Shown here: positions 12,762 to 23,451 of the stretch, in pieces
Layout of the letters: the number at the start of each line of letters is the position of its first letter
Position numbering within the stretch: position 1 is the first letter of the stretch
Origin: Girardinichthys multiradiatus
Taxonomy: Eukaryota; Chordata; Actinopteri; Cyprinodontiformes; Goodeidae
Assembly (NCBI RefSeq): GCF_021462225.1
Contig: NC_061806.1
Location: 27,362,144 to 27,426,143 of the forward strand
Direction of reading: 5' to 3'
Length of the DNA stretch: 64,000 bases
Made by a program: the position numbers and the translations under genes
Notes under the pieces: generated by a model
Databases searched by the model: none
Told to the model about the DNA's origin: nothing
What the model saw: the letters and a program-made list of their open reading frames with translations, nothing else

Positions 12762-13766
12762 TCAATACTTGGTCGGGAATCCTTTGGCAGAAATGACTGC
12801 TTCAATGCGGCGTGGCATGGAGGCAATCAGCCTGTGGCACTGCTGAGGTCTTATGGAGGCCCAGGATGCTTCGATAGCGGCCTTTAGCTCATCCAGAGTG
12901 TTGGGTCTTGAGTCTCTCAACGTTCTCTTCACAATATCCCACAGATTCTCTATGGGGTTCAGGTCAGGAGAATTGGCAGGTCAATTGAGCACAGTGATAC
13001 CATGGTCAGTAAACCATTTACCAGTGGTTTTGGCACTGTGAGCAGGTGCCAGGTCGTGCTGAAAAATGAAATCTTCATCTCCATAAAGCTTTTCAGCAGA
13101 TGGAAGCATGAAGTGCTCCAAAATCTCCTGATAGCTAGCTGCATTGACCCTGCCCTTGATAAAACACAGTGGACCAACACCAGCAGCTGACACGGCACCA
13201 CAGACCATCACTGACTGTGGGTACTTGACACTGGACTTCTGGCATTTTGGCATTTCCTTCTCCCCAGTCTTCCTCCAGACTCTGGCACCTTGATTTCTGA
13301 ATGACATGCAGAATTTGCTTTCATCCAAAAAAAGTACTTTGGACCACTGAGCAACAGTCCAGTGCTGCTTCTCTGTAGCCCAGGTCAGGCGCTTCTGCCG
13401 CTGTTTCTGGTTCAAAAGTGGCTTGACCTGGGGAATGCGGCACCTGTAGCCCATTTCCTGCACACGCATGTGCACGGTGGCTCTGGATGTTTCTACTCCA
13501 GACTCAGTCCACTGCTTCCGCAGGTCCCCCAAGGTCTGGAATCGGCCCTTCTCCACAATCTTCCTCAGGGTCCGGTCACCTCTTCTCGTTGTGCAGCGTT
13601 TTCTGCCACACTTTTTCCTTCCCACAGACTTCCCACTGAGGTGCCTTGATACAGCACTCTGGGAACAGCCTATTCGTTCAGAAATTTCTTTCTGTGTCTT
13701 ACCCTCTTGCTTGAGGGTGTCAATAGTGGCCTTCTGGACAGCAGTCAGGTCGGCAGTCTTACCCAT
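12762..13766 (-). pseudogene. Tc1-like transposase with one in-frame stop
   Basis: Codons run from an ATG at 13,766 to a TGA at 12,762-12,764, 334 codons in all, the usual Tc1 length. The only lesion I see is an in-frame TGA at 12,981-12,983, in the place where the family has Trp before PANSPDLNP. The N-terminal half holds a helix-turn-helix (ISERIGCSQSAVSRHL, about residues 28-43) that binds the inverted repeats. The catalytic Asp lie in LFLDESKF and FQHDLAPAH, 34 residues before the Glu of PIENLW, giving DD34E; that Glu lies beyond the stop. The 261-residue product therefore lacks the third catalytic residue and should be inactive. The copy must have moved before the stop arose or been moved in trans. 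Confidence 0.92.
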
Positions 13767-13894
13767 GATTGGGGTTTTGAGTGATGAACCAGGCTGGGAG
13801 TTTGAAAGGCCTCAGGAATCTTTTGCAGGTGTTTAGAGTTAACTCGTTGATTCAGATGATTAGGTTCATAGATCGTTTAGAGACCCTTTTAATG

Positions 13895-14094
13895 ATATGC
13901 TAATTTTGTGAGATAGGAATTTTGGGTTTTCATGAGCTGTATGCCAAAATCATTCGTATTAAGACAATAAAAAACCTGAAATATTTCAGTTAGTGTGCAA
14001 TGAATCTAAAATATATGAATGTTAAATTTTCATCATGACATTATGGAAAATAATGAACTTTATCACAATATGCTAATATTTTGAGAAGGACCTG
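13895..14094. repeat. Tc1-like terminal inverted repeat, right
   Basis: The mirror of 12,485-12,684. The repeat also matches the terminal sequence of the partial element at the window start. Confidence 0.93.
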
Positions 14095-14344
14095 TAGTTA
14101 CAGTGGCTTAGGTTATCCTGAGCTATCTTCCTTATTTTTTACCTTTTTTACCTCCATCTTCTCCCCTCCCTGTTGGATGGAGTAAAGGGGAGTCAGGTTT
14201 AGCCTAAACTGGCTCAGTTATGGTTGAGGTGCAAACACACCCTCCATGACCCCCTCTCTTTTCCAATGGTTATGGTTAATATGACAGTGAGAGGTATCCC
14301 AATCGTTGTGGTTTTTAGTATAACAATGGCCATCAGTGGGCTGT

Positions 14345-15326
14345 ACAAGGACAAACTGTCTACTTTTCAGGCTAGGCTTAAAACTTTCCTTTTTGATAAA
14401 GCTTATAGTTAGAGTGGCTTAGGTTATCCTGAGCTATCTCTGTAGTTATGCTGCTATAGGCTTTGGCTGCTGGAGGACATAATGACCACTTTCACCCTCT
14501 TCGCTACATTCTCACACTACTCTCCAATTTTGCATTATTTGCTGTTATTTCAGTTTTTAACTTTATGTTCTCCCTCTTTTCTCTTCCTAGAAGCTACACC
14601 TGGCCTGACTCTGTGTCTACCTGTGACACCTTTCTGGAAAGGGGCATCGTCCGAGCTTCTGCTGGCAACAACTTAATGCTCACCCTCTACAGATGATCCA
14701 CATGGCCCTGTCTTTTAGTGTTTAACCCTTTCTCTCTCCTAGACATGGCAATTGACTGAGTTTTACTGTGACTAATTCTATGTGCTCTCTTTCAGACTCT
14801 AACCTTGAAAACTGGCTCAGAGTTTATCTGTTCATTCTTTCTAGGTGAAATTATTAAAGGAGCTACATCCACTAACATTTACTTTTCCTTCCCATAGAAA
14901 GGACTCCTGGATCAGTGCTTCTTTGTTCTCTTTGTGTCTCTGCTCTGTTATCTCAAATCCCCAGTCGGTCGTGGCAGATGGCCGCTCACACTGAGCCTGG
15001 TTTTGCTGGAGGTTTCTTCCTGTTAAAAGGCAGTTTTTCCTCTCCACTGTCAGTATGAGGGATTGCTGCAAAGTCAACGCCAGTGACTGTCCACTGTCTC
15101 TGCCTGCTCATCCAGGAGGAGTGAATGCTACAAGTCTCTGACTCAATGCAATCTGCTGAGTTTCCTTAGACAGAAAAACGTTTTATCCAATTTGAATAAA
15201 TAACTGAATCTGACTGCACTATTCAATGGTTAGGATTAATTGGAATGTATGTACCTGACTTTTGTGAAGTGCCTTGAGACAACATGTGTTGTGAATTGGC
15301 GCTATATAAATAAACTGAATTGAATT
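14345..15326 (+). repeat. 5'-truncated L2 LINE tail
   Basis: It starts with a second copy of the last coding phrase of the L2 ORF2 and of the sequence after it, then runs through a 3' untranslated region with mixed composition to the L2 tail ('ggcgctatataaataaact' then 'gaattgaatt'). 5' truncation is the normal outcome of incomplete reverse transcription. Confidence 0.75.
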
Positions 15327-15485
15327 ATTTACGTTATTGCACAAACACAAAGTTTGCATCATTTTCAGGATTGTGTAATTTATTTTCTCCATGGTTCTCT
15401 ATGGAAGACCTCAGACTTTCTCTTCAATTTGGGCTTTTGTCATCCACAGAAATATACCAAATGAGAACAAAACAGATGTAACTAT

Positions 15486-15910
15486 CACGTTCTGGGTTTG
15501 GATCGGACCAAAGTGCAGATAAGAGCTTGGCAGCCGCATGATGAGAGGAAGGCTTCTCTTTAATTACAGGTCTCCAAAACGTAACATAATCACAGCATGT
15601 ACAAACATGAGTCGAGCCAAAAACTTACATGTGTACACAGTTCTGTACCGTAGCAAAACTGAGCATAAACAGGGGTAGTGAATGAGGAATAGTGACGGAG
15701 GAACCAGCGGGGAACAAAGAACACAGACCAACTAATATACAGGGAGTAAACAAAGGCAGGTAATCACAGGAACTAAGAACAGGTGTGGCAAGGAGACATG
15801 GAGGCATAAAGGACAGGTGGAACTAATTAACAATAAAGGAAAACATAGACCTAAGCACAGTTAACACAAAAACACAAACCAAGTCCAAGGATGTCATACC
15901 ATGACAGTAA
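15486..15910 (-). repeat. Dispersed repeat R1, copy 1
   Basis: On the - strand this matches 22,360-23,278 in order: 'cacacctgtt', 'tatattagttggt', 'gtaagtttttgg' and an end of 'gcactttggtcc' followed by a CATGA/ACGTGA-type terminus. I do not know its class. It may be a non-autonomous LTR-like or SINE-like fish repeat; similar ends occur near 31,690 and 40,917. Confidence 0.55.
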
Positions 15911-18829
15911 CAACTGAGTCTAGAAGGAGTAAAAGAAAGAGCATTATGTACTATTTCTACACTGACAAAATAGGTGTAGGTGTTACAGGGCTGTAGATTA
16001 TGTAATATTCGTAGACAATAAACTGTATTGCAAATACATCCATGGACATTGTTTCTGAGAAACAACAGAGCAGAAAATGCTTCAAGAGACAGATTAAGAT
16101 ATTCACTGTTTGCAACAAGATGTTGCATAAAGGTTTCTTAAGTCTTTGGCTCACAAGTGCAATATTATTTTGAGAGAAGTAGTTGGTAATCATCTGAGCT
16201 GACAAACTATTATTGAAGAGATGACTTTTGCTGGGGAGTACTGTAGCCCTACTGGGGCTGACTGTGAAAAAAGAGCATTGCTTGAACTACTTAATATATT
16301 AGACAACCCTGCTGATTAAACAACAGAGTTTCCACTGCAATCAAGGAGAAAATAAAGTAGATCCATCTTGCCCTCTGCAACAACCTTTAAAATCAGCACT
16401 GTCTGAGGACACGGTATTCAACTTTTAGACTACTTAATTACTCTTAACTGCCAGCTGTCTTTTGACACATGTTCGATAAATGAAATATATTTATTCATTT
16501 ACATTTAAAATTCTTAATTTACCCTTTAAACCCTTATGTGCATCCATGGATTTTCTCCTCATACATTGCCACATTTGAACATTGAAAACTTCACTTTACT
16601 TGCTAGGAGCATTAAATGTTGTATATCTATGTAACTAGTCTAGTATTATCAGGAATAAGAAAGAACCTTAGTAAAATTGTTGAAATATGTGTTTGATCTT
16701 TATACTTGCAATAGTGGATAACACTTGCTGATGTCAAATTCCAATCTGATTACAACTTTTATGTTGCTTTTTATTCCTTTCCATTTCACCTCCTTCTGCT
16801 CTGAAAAAAAATTCACCCCTCTTTGGGCCCCATGCTGGCATCCTAACTGAATATTCTGTTGAACAGAGGAGAGTATTGACTAAAATTTTCATTTCATTCA
16901 AACACCACTGGTCAGCAGCTGCTTTAGCCTGAACCAACAAGAATTGGCACATGAGACAGCGTGCAACAAGGCACAATTGAAATGCATCAGACCGTCACTC
17001 CCCTTTTAAAAGGTACTGAGTATCATTGATTTGATACAGCTGGAAGAACTGTACAACTGCCTATAGTATATTTATTTAGACATTACATCACAACGACTCT
17101 TGAAAATGCTAAATCGAAATATAGCTATGCGGGAAAGAAGATTTACATGTAATATCATTTATTACTGCAATTAAATGAAAATAGTTTTCCTTGTTTCACT
17201 CACTGTAAGCTACTGTACGTGACAGTCTCATTTTGGAACACGGGCCTGAAGCTGCAGCCTAGTTGTGCAAGAGTTGAACTATCAGTTGAATGCAAGAGCT
17301 AAAGAGGTTCCATTGGAACATATTTACAGCATAACCTGGCATATTAAACTATTCCAATGTGTGTAAAATAATATTGCTTGATAAACTGATCTCAAACTTT
17401 AAGTTAAAATGGAATCAAATAGCAGGAATGTCAAGTTGACCTGAATTATGTGCTTGGCCAAGCTTTATGTAGTTGCATTAGACATTTGCCCTTGCTGCCA
17501 TATGGAATGCAAAAAGTGATTAGTGGTTAAATTATTTACTGAGCTTTTGATTGCACATATGGAGCTGCTTAAATTTTATTTTTGCATATTGTAATTGTGT
17601 GGTGGTACTCCAGTGTGATTTTCTTCTTTAGACTGTAAACCTAGTTTTTGCCCACTTTTTGTTTAATAACAGCTTTATTGTACCTTATTGGAGGCCTTCT
17701 TTCTCAGAGCCAAACCGCTTTCTGAAATGACTTCCATTTGTAGGTGCCAAATTATCAAAAGATACACTGCTCACGTGTATCAGTCTTGTGGAGTTTGGCA
17801 TATTAGTCTATCCACAATAAATGAGGAATTGCTTTTTGCATGACAAAGTTTTACGTGAGGTATCATCAATTTAACAATGCAGGGAAAGATTGCTGTTTGA
17901 ACTGAGAAGGAAGGGAAATAATTAGAAAGTCTTCAAAACTGTTTCCTGTTAAACTACAGCTGCTCAAAAAACACTGCAAAACAGGAAATCTTCCTAAGGT
18001 AATAATTGCAATCGCACTAAAGACTTTCGAGAACATAATGGTAGGACAGATTATTAATAAATTCATTTAAATCAAAAAAGGAGTAATTTCATTTCAATGA
18101 TAGCATTAACAGTAAGAGTTTATTTTTAATAGGTTCGGCTGATGTAATTTTACCATAATAATGTAGCCAATGTGATTGAACTAGTCAGTTCCCACACACT
18201 CCAAACACTCATCGTCCATGGAAAACCTTTTTATATCTTCATTTCAAGTCAACTTGTAGAAATTAGAATAAAATTAACATAACCCTGCAGTTTTTTAGTA
18301 GTACATCTTACTGAAAAACAACATTCATGTACTGTGAGGGTTAATAGATAAAGATAATCAAGAGTAGATTTTAATGATTAATTTTACTGCTGTTGAGAGC
18401 GTATATCAAGATGTCAGACATTTCCAGTGACATCCTTGCATGAGTGAGGTAAGTCTCAATGCTTCAGTGACAAGCCCCCATACCAACTAAGTGATTATTC
18501 CAATCACAGCTTCCATGCAATCAATGACAAAAGGTCACACACAAGCCTCCAACATGCAATGCAAAGACCCAGTGAGACACAACAAAGCCACGCATATATC
18601 AATATATGCATATCACCACACCCCATTCACACATGCATATATTCCTCATGATGTAAAACGGATACATAACTTGCACATAAATCCATGCACAAAGCCTCAA
18701 ACACAACATTGGATCTGTATAGTGAGCTATAACCCCTGAAATGCACCATATCGAACATCATTACAACCATCAATTGCACAATCTCCCTGCAGGGCTGCTA
18801 AATGTTACTTTGAACGTTTAGGAATACTA
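15911..18829. other. AT-rich DNA, nothing recognised
   Basis: About 2.9 kb without convincing coding frames, transposon ends or RNA genes. The stretch 18,500-18,740 is rich in CA and CAC, simple low-complexity sequence. Confidence 0.55.
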
Positions 18830-19329
18830 TTTGTACATCAGATTGGCCTCCCTAAACCTTAGGGTGTCCTTTGGTCCACTTGTTTAGTCTGGACCACAAG
18901 GTGACTTCTTTTTTTTTTTGTTTGGTGTAGTTCACTTTCCATTATACTTTTTTAAGTGAAGTATAGCTTAATGCCAAGCTTGTGATGATTGTTGCTCCCA
19001 TTTAACAAAAATAACTAGGGCAGGACAGAGCACAGACAAAATGGAGGAAAATTGTCATGGAAGTAATGCTTGCATTTGTACAGTAATTACTGCTGCATAA
19101 TTACTGTGAGGGCCAAGAGAAGCTCATTCAACACAGGTTTCTCAATGTTCTATTTATTATTTAAGTATAAAAAATATAATTTGGGCATGGCTAATGAAAA
19201 GCAGAGAGACTGATTGGCATAGTGCAGGTGGACCAAATGAAGCTGATTACAGGCTGTAGCACGAGTGAACACAAAACCTAGCTGGAACTAAACAGGAATA
19301 CTAGGAAATAATAAAAACCTAAGAAACCA

Positions 19330-19685
19330 ACTGCAGTTGGTAGCACTGTTGCCTTGCAGCAAGAAGGTCCTGGGTTCGATTCCCAGCCGGGGGTCTTTCT
19401 GCATAGAGTTTGCATGTTCTCCCCGTGCATGCGTGGGTCCTCACTGGGTACTCCGGCTTTCTCCCACAGTCCAAAGACATGCCTGTTAGGTTAATTGGTC
19501 ACTCTAAATTGCCCTTAGGTGTATGAATGAGTGTGTGCATGTTTGTTTGTGTGTTGCCCTGTGATGGACTGGTGACCTGTCCAGGGTGTACCCTGCCTCT
19601 CGCCCATAGACTGCTGGAGATAGGCACCAGCTCCCCCGCGACTCACTATGGAACAAGCGGTAGAAAATGACTGACTGACTGACAG
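19330..19685 (+). repeat. tRNA-derived SINE
   Basis: The head resembles a tRNA gene: an A-box-like 'gcagttggtagca' and a B box 'gggttcgattcc' about 40 bp later, which in SINEs form the internal RNA polymerase III promoter. A long conserved body with 'gcatgttctccccgtgcatg' and 'tggactggtgacctgtcc' follows, then a tail of TGAC repeats (19,670-19,684). It depends on a LINE for movement. Other fragments of the body occur at 5,134-5,255 and perhaps 37,742-37,810 in reverse. Confidence 0.8.
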
Positions 19686-19864
19686 ACAAAGAAATAACAA
19701 AACATAAACTTAAATGTACTCAAAACTGAATACAGGAATCATGAGAAATTAAACCTGAGGAAAGAACTAAAGCACCACCTGGAAAATGATCAGAAACAAG
19801 ATCCAAAACACAACTTGAAAAGCATAATCAGAAGTAGAGAAAAAATCCAAAACAAGAACTAAAA

Positions 19865-20165
19865 CACCCTGAAATTGTGACAGCCCCCCTTCCTTAGAGG
19901 CGGATACCAGACACCCCAAAGAATCCAAAACCAAAAACAACCCAGCGGGACAGGCAAAGGGGTTCTCAGAAGGAGGGTCAGAAACAAAACAATGAGGTGT
20001 CGGGAAGACCCTCAGCGGCATGAGCAGATGCTGAAGCATCAGGAAGACCCTCAGGAGCTGCGACGGTCTCCAGCTGACCCTCAGGAGGGGGAGCACCGAT
20101 GGCGTCCAGCTGACCCTCAGGAGCAGGAGCAGCAACAGTTTCTGACTGACTCCAAGGAGTAGGAC
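19865..20165 (-). other. Low-complexity region with short repeated peptide frames
   Basis: The - strand has a frame with repeats of the type PEGQLDA / PEGLPDA (19,978-20,181), produced by tandem 'gaccctcagg' units in the DNA. It has no family resemblance that I can name and no credible gene context. It probably belongs to the surrounding repeat block. Confidence 0.3.
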
Positions 20166-20224
20166 CTTGACACCTTGTCATTATTTAAGTACCCTCAAAT
20201 GGTGGCTTATTAAGTCTAAAAAGG

Positions 20225-20480
20225 GGTATCTTTCATGTAAATGAGTCAGATCGAGGCTGTATCATTTTCACACCAGAAGCGAACCACACCAGAGTCTGTT
20301 TAGAAGCAGACCGAGAACACTTGAAAAAGTGGGTCTCAGTTCGAGCGTTTGGTCCAGACCAGGGTTTGCTTGAGTGTATTCACACCTGCACAAAAGGTCC
20401 GGACCAAGGGGGCAAGAAACTCTGTTCCATTTAAAGTGGACCAAACGTGGCAGGTGTGAATACACACATAGTCATTTTGA
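20225..20480. repeat. MITE-like sequence with interleaved inverted repeats
   Basis: CGTTTGGTCCA (20,346-20,356) is repeated inverted at 20,437-20,447, and the 15-bp GTGTATTCACACCTG (20,374-20,388) is repeated inverted at 20,451-20,465. The pairs interleave, so they cannot form one simple hairpin. Related phrases ('tttggtccacttg', 'gtctggaccac') occur at 18,868-18,898, so a larger DNA element may span 18,830-20,480 with the SINE inside it. The family is not identified. Confidence 0.4.
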
Positions 20481-20599
20481 TGTCAGAGGGGTGTCTATGC
20501 TCTCATCAAAATCCTCTTGCCAAATGAATGTGTAGCATGTGTTTTCTTGAGCAAAAAGCTTTAGACATATAAAAAGGTACTAAAACATTATTTTCCTAA

Positions 20600-21935
20600 A
20601 TTAGAACATATGTTTATTATCATGGCAGCTTTCTGGTTTAGTGTTTTACTGTGTTTTACTCTTCTTTTCCTGCTCTTGGTGGAGGTGGACGCTTTTTCTG
20701 TCTCCCGCACCCCTCCCATATCTGCCCTGCTTCAGCTCTGTGTCTTGTCTTTTTTGGAGCCTCTTTTTGCACATCTCCAAATTCTTCCAAAATATGGATT
20801 TGGTCAGCTGGTCTCTCAATGCGATTGATCAAATTTTCTCGACGAGAAGACAGGGGTCGGGAGAGCCCACTTGCCCGAACGGGACATTTTTCTCCGGATA
20901 CACGATGGACTCTTGGCAGAAGTGGAGGATTGTGTGTCTGTCGATAATGTCAGTCGAGGATGTGGAAGATGTGTATATAATTGGATGTTTAATATCAGGA
21001 TTTCTGCTTTTTGGAGTCAGCGGTTACCTGGCATATTGAGAAATTCGGAGAATGTCAGCAGCTGTTCTGGCCATTGTAAGGCTGCCTGGCATGTGTGATG
21101 GGATCTTCAGAGCGATCAACACTCAGACTGAGATGTTACATGAGCTGAATCGCAGACTGGATGTGATCCTTACACAGGATCGCAGGCAGGTTGTGGTTCC
21201 TGTACTCAGGGGTAAAATGGGATAAATCTTGGAGAAAGTTGTTTGCTCGGATCTGGCAGAAAGACCAGGAATTTGGCTGTTTGGATTCGCCTTTGAGAAG
21301 CACCAGCGAGACTCTCAAGGCTGACGCAAAATTAAGAGTCAGACTAACCCAAATAATTATTGTTTTTCTGAATCTGGCTCCCCTGCATGGCCTTGATGGC
21401 TGGCTATCTTCAACTTCTCCTGGAAGTTATGTAAACATGACGCTCTGCTCCCTCTGCCCCCTCCCTTCCTTGAGGACATCTGTGGACCTGCTCAGAACTT
21501 GGCCGGTTGATGTACATTCCAACGAACCATCAAGGACAATGGCCTCTGTGACAGTGCTTCATGGACTTACTTGCACACACTCACTTGCACACACACACAT
21601 GCTCAAGATAAACATATGCACCCCTCACACCGCCTTCAACGTTCCCGGCATGATGTTGTTTTGTCAACTTGTTGCTTCTTTGTGCTGAGGTTTTTTGCAA
21701 TCTCAAACTGTATCCGGCTAAGGATAAAGTGTGAAATATGATTTTTTTCCCTCTACTTACCTAATGTGGCCTCTTTTCCCATCTAGCAAGGGCAGCGCCT
21801 TTGAGTGGGCAGCAAAGCCTCGGTGACCATCCCTCCCTTGTCTTGTGTCATGATGTATGTTTGGATGGGTTGTACTGGAATTCTAATTTCCCCTCGGGGA
21901 TCAATAAAGTATCGTTGAATTGAATTGAATTGTGT
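20600..21935 (+). mobile_element. Retroposon with LINE-type tail
   Basis: The sequence ends 'tttcccctcggggatcaataaag' and then a (TTGAA)n-like run (21,900-21,932), the 3' end of a fish LINE/SINE family, with the AATAAA contained in it. Upstream are overlapping short frames, one with a clear membrane helix (YIIGCLISGFLLFGVSGYLAY, 20,977-21,039) followed, in the next frame, by an amphipathic stretch (INTQTEMLHELNRRLDVIL). I do not recognise a protein family. It may be a non-autonomous LINE derivative with a decayed ORF1. Confidence 0.5.
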
Positions 21936-22359
21936 GGTCATTGGCAATAAACAGAAAACCTGCTTATTTGTCTATAAGAGCTATAAACATATATCCAACA
22001 TAAAAATTACATTTAATACAACCGCAATATATTACCATTTTGACCCCCAGGGACACAGTGAAATGACCTTCAGAAGTAAAGCAGTACTTTGAAAAAGATT
22101 GAAATAAATGGTAAGATTTAATTCTGAAAGGTAATTTTGATTATACTCTTAGTTGTTATTGGAGGAAAATAAGGGAGGAACAAGGAAAGCTGCTGAAATA
22201 GAAGTGGAAACTAACATGTTTTACCTGTTGACAAATGTTATTTTTAGATACTGGACATTGCTTTTTGGTTTATACTTAAAATCAAAATTGTGCAAAGTGG
22301 ATTCAAAAAAGTATTGTCTCAAGGGGGCTAAATATAAATGCATATAACATGTATTTGTC

Positions 22360-23278
22360 ACGGAGTGACATTTTTGGACTCTGTTTGTGGCTTTGTGTTT
22401 GTTTACCTTTTGCTTAAATGTTTATATTTTGGTTTTTGTATCATGTTTTCTTTTCTCCCTCTTCCGCCTCCTAGTGTTTACTTCTTAAGTTTTTTTTATG
22501 GTTGTTTTCTTATTACTTTGTATAGTTTATCATTATTATTATTGTAATTATCATAGTTCTTGGTCTTCCCTGGATTCTCTAGTTTTATTTCTCTTTAGTA
22601 TCTTTGTGTTTTATTGTGTTTTATTATTTGTTCCTTTGCACTCTTCTTGTTTACTAGTTTATTTTCTGTTTCCTTTCCAGTTAATTCAGTCAGTGTGGTT
22701 AGGTTTGTTTAGTTTTGTATTCAGGTTTTCTTTATGGGTTCTTTGTTTGTTCTTAGGTTGTTATTGTTGTACCTTCTAGTTTCTCTGTTTACTTTAGTCA
22801 TGATTATTCTAGTTTTCTTATTCCCCCATTTGATTATTTATCTTTGTCTATATGTTTGCCTGGTCTGTGTTTCTGTTTATTGTTTATTACTTACATTGCC
22901 CATCTTCAGCCTTTGTATTTGTTTCACCTGTTCCTTCTGCTTCCCTGCCTCCTTGTCACACCTGTTCCCTGTTTTCTCTGATTACATGCCCTTTGTTATC
23001 CCTCAGTATATTAGTTGGTTTTGTGTCATTGTTTGTTGCTGGTTCCTTGTGTTTGTCATACCCCGTTCTCAACCCACGTATTAATGCTGAGTTTTTTCCA
23101 TGTGCTTGCAGAACCTCTTGTAAGTTTTTGGATCAGGACTTTGTTTGTATCTGCAGTGCCTTGTTTGGTTTCATTTGAGAACCTCTGGAAATAAAGCTAA
23201 AACCTTTTACAACATGCTGCTGCCTAGCTCTTGTCTGCACTTTGGTCCGCCCGCAAACCACATCATGACAGTATTATT
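22360..23278 (+). repeat. Dispersed repeat R1, copy 2 (longer)
   Basis: A strongly T-rich + strand repeat, ending 'gcactttggtccgcccgcaaacc' and then 'catcatgacag'. Its last 500 bp match 15,486-15,910 in reverse orientation. The long hydrophobic open frames in it come from the T-rich strand and are not credible genes. AATAAA is present at 23,190-23,195 near the 3' end, which fits a transcribed retroposon or LTR-like unit. Confidence 0.55.
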
Positions 23279-23451
23279 ACATAATATTTTTGAGGGGCAC
23301 TGTAATTCCTGAAGGTACCAATATAAATCTGGCCAGTGAGTGTTTGCTCTTCATTATACCGACCCTCAATCACTATAAAAATGTTTTGTTTTTTTTCTAG
23401 AATGAAGAAAAAAAACCAGCATTCAAATTAAAATTAACTAAATAATGTAGT

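Larger units (their letters stand above)
12485..14094 (-). mobile_element. Tc1-like transposon, full length
   Basis: Two 200-bp inverted repeats enclose a transposase on the - strand. The element is flanked by TA on both sides (12,483-12,484 and 14,095-14,096). It interrupts the L2 sequence between 'gataaagcttata' and 'gttacagtggcttagg'; the uninterrupted version of this junction survives at about 14,393-14,418 in the other L2 tail. A partial copy of the same family begins the window. Confidence 0.95.
8040..15326 (+). mobile_element. L2-type LINE, composite, split by hAT and Tc1 insertions
   Basis: The endonuclease part runs to 8,631, is interrupted by a hAT element (8,632-10,175), resumes at 10,184, and continues through the reverse transcriptase and C-terminal domain to 12,482. 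A Tc1-like element (12,485-14,094) follows, then the 3' untranslated region. A 5'-truncated second L2 tail starts near 14,345, because the phrase around 'ctgtctactttt..aggctagg' and 'gataaagcttata' occurs again. The block ends with a tail in which 'gtgccttgagacaac' and 'ggcgctatataaataaa' precede short TTGAA-like repeats, the common fish L2 end. The nesting gives an order of events: L2 first, hAT and Tc1 later. Confidence 0.85.

Noticed and set aside
19330..19420. A true tRNA gene
   Set aside because: A- and B-box-like sequences are present, but no cloverleaf with proper acceptor stem was found and the sequence continues into a SINE body.
22338..23178. Several long hydrophobic frames that look like membrane proteins
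   Set aside because: The + strand is T-rich repeat R1; overlapping frames in all three phases show a composition effect.
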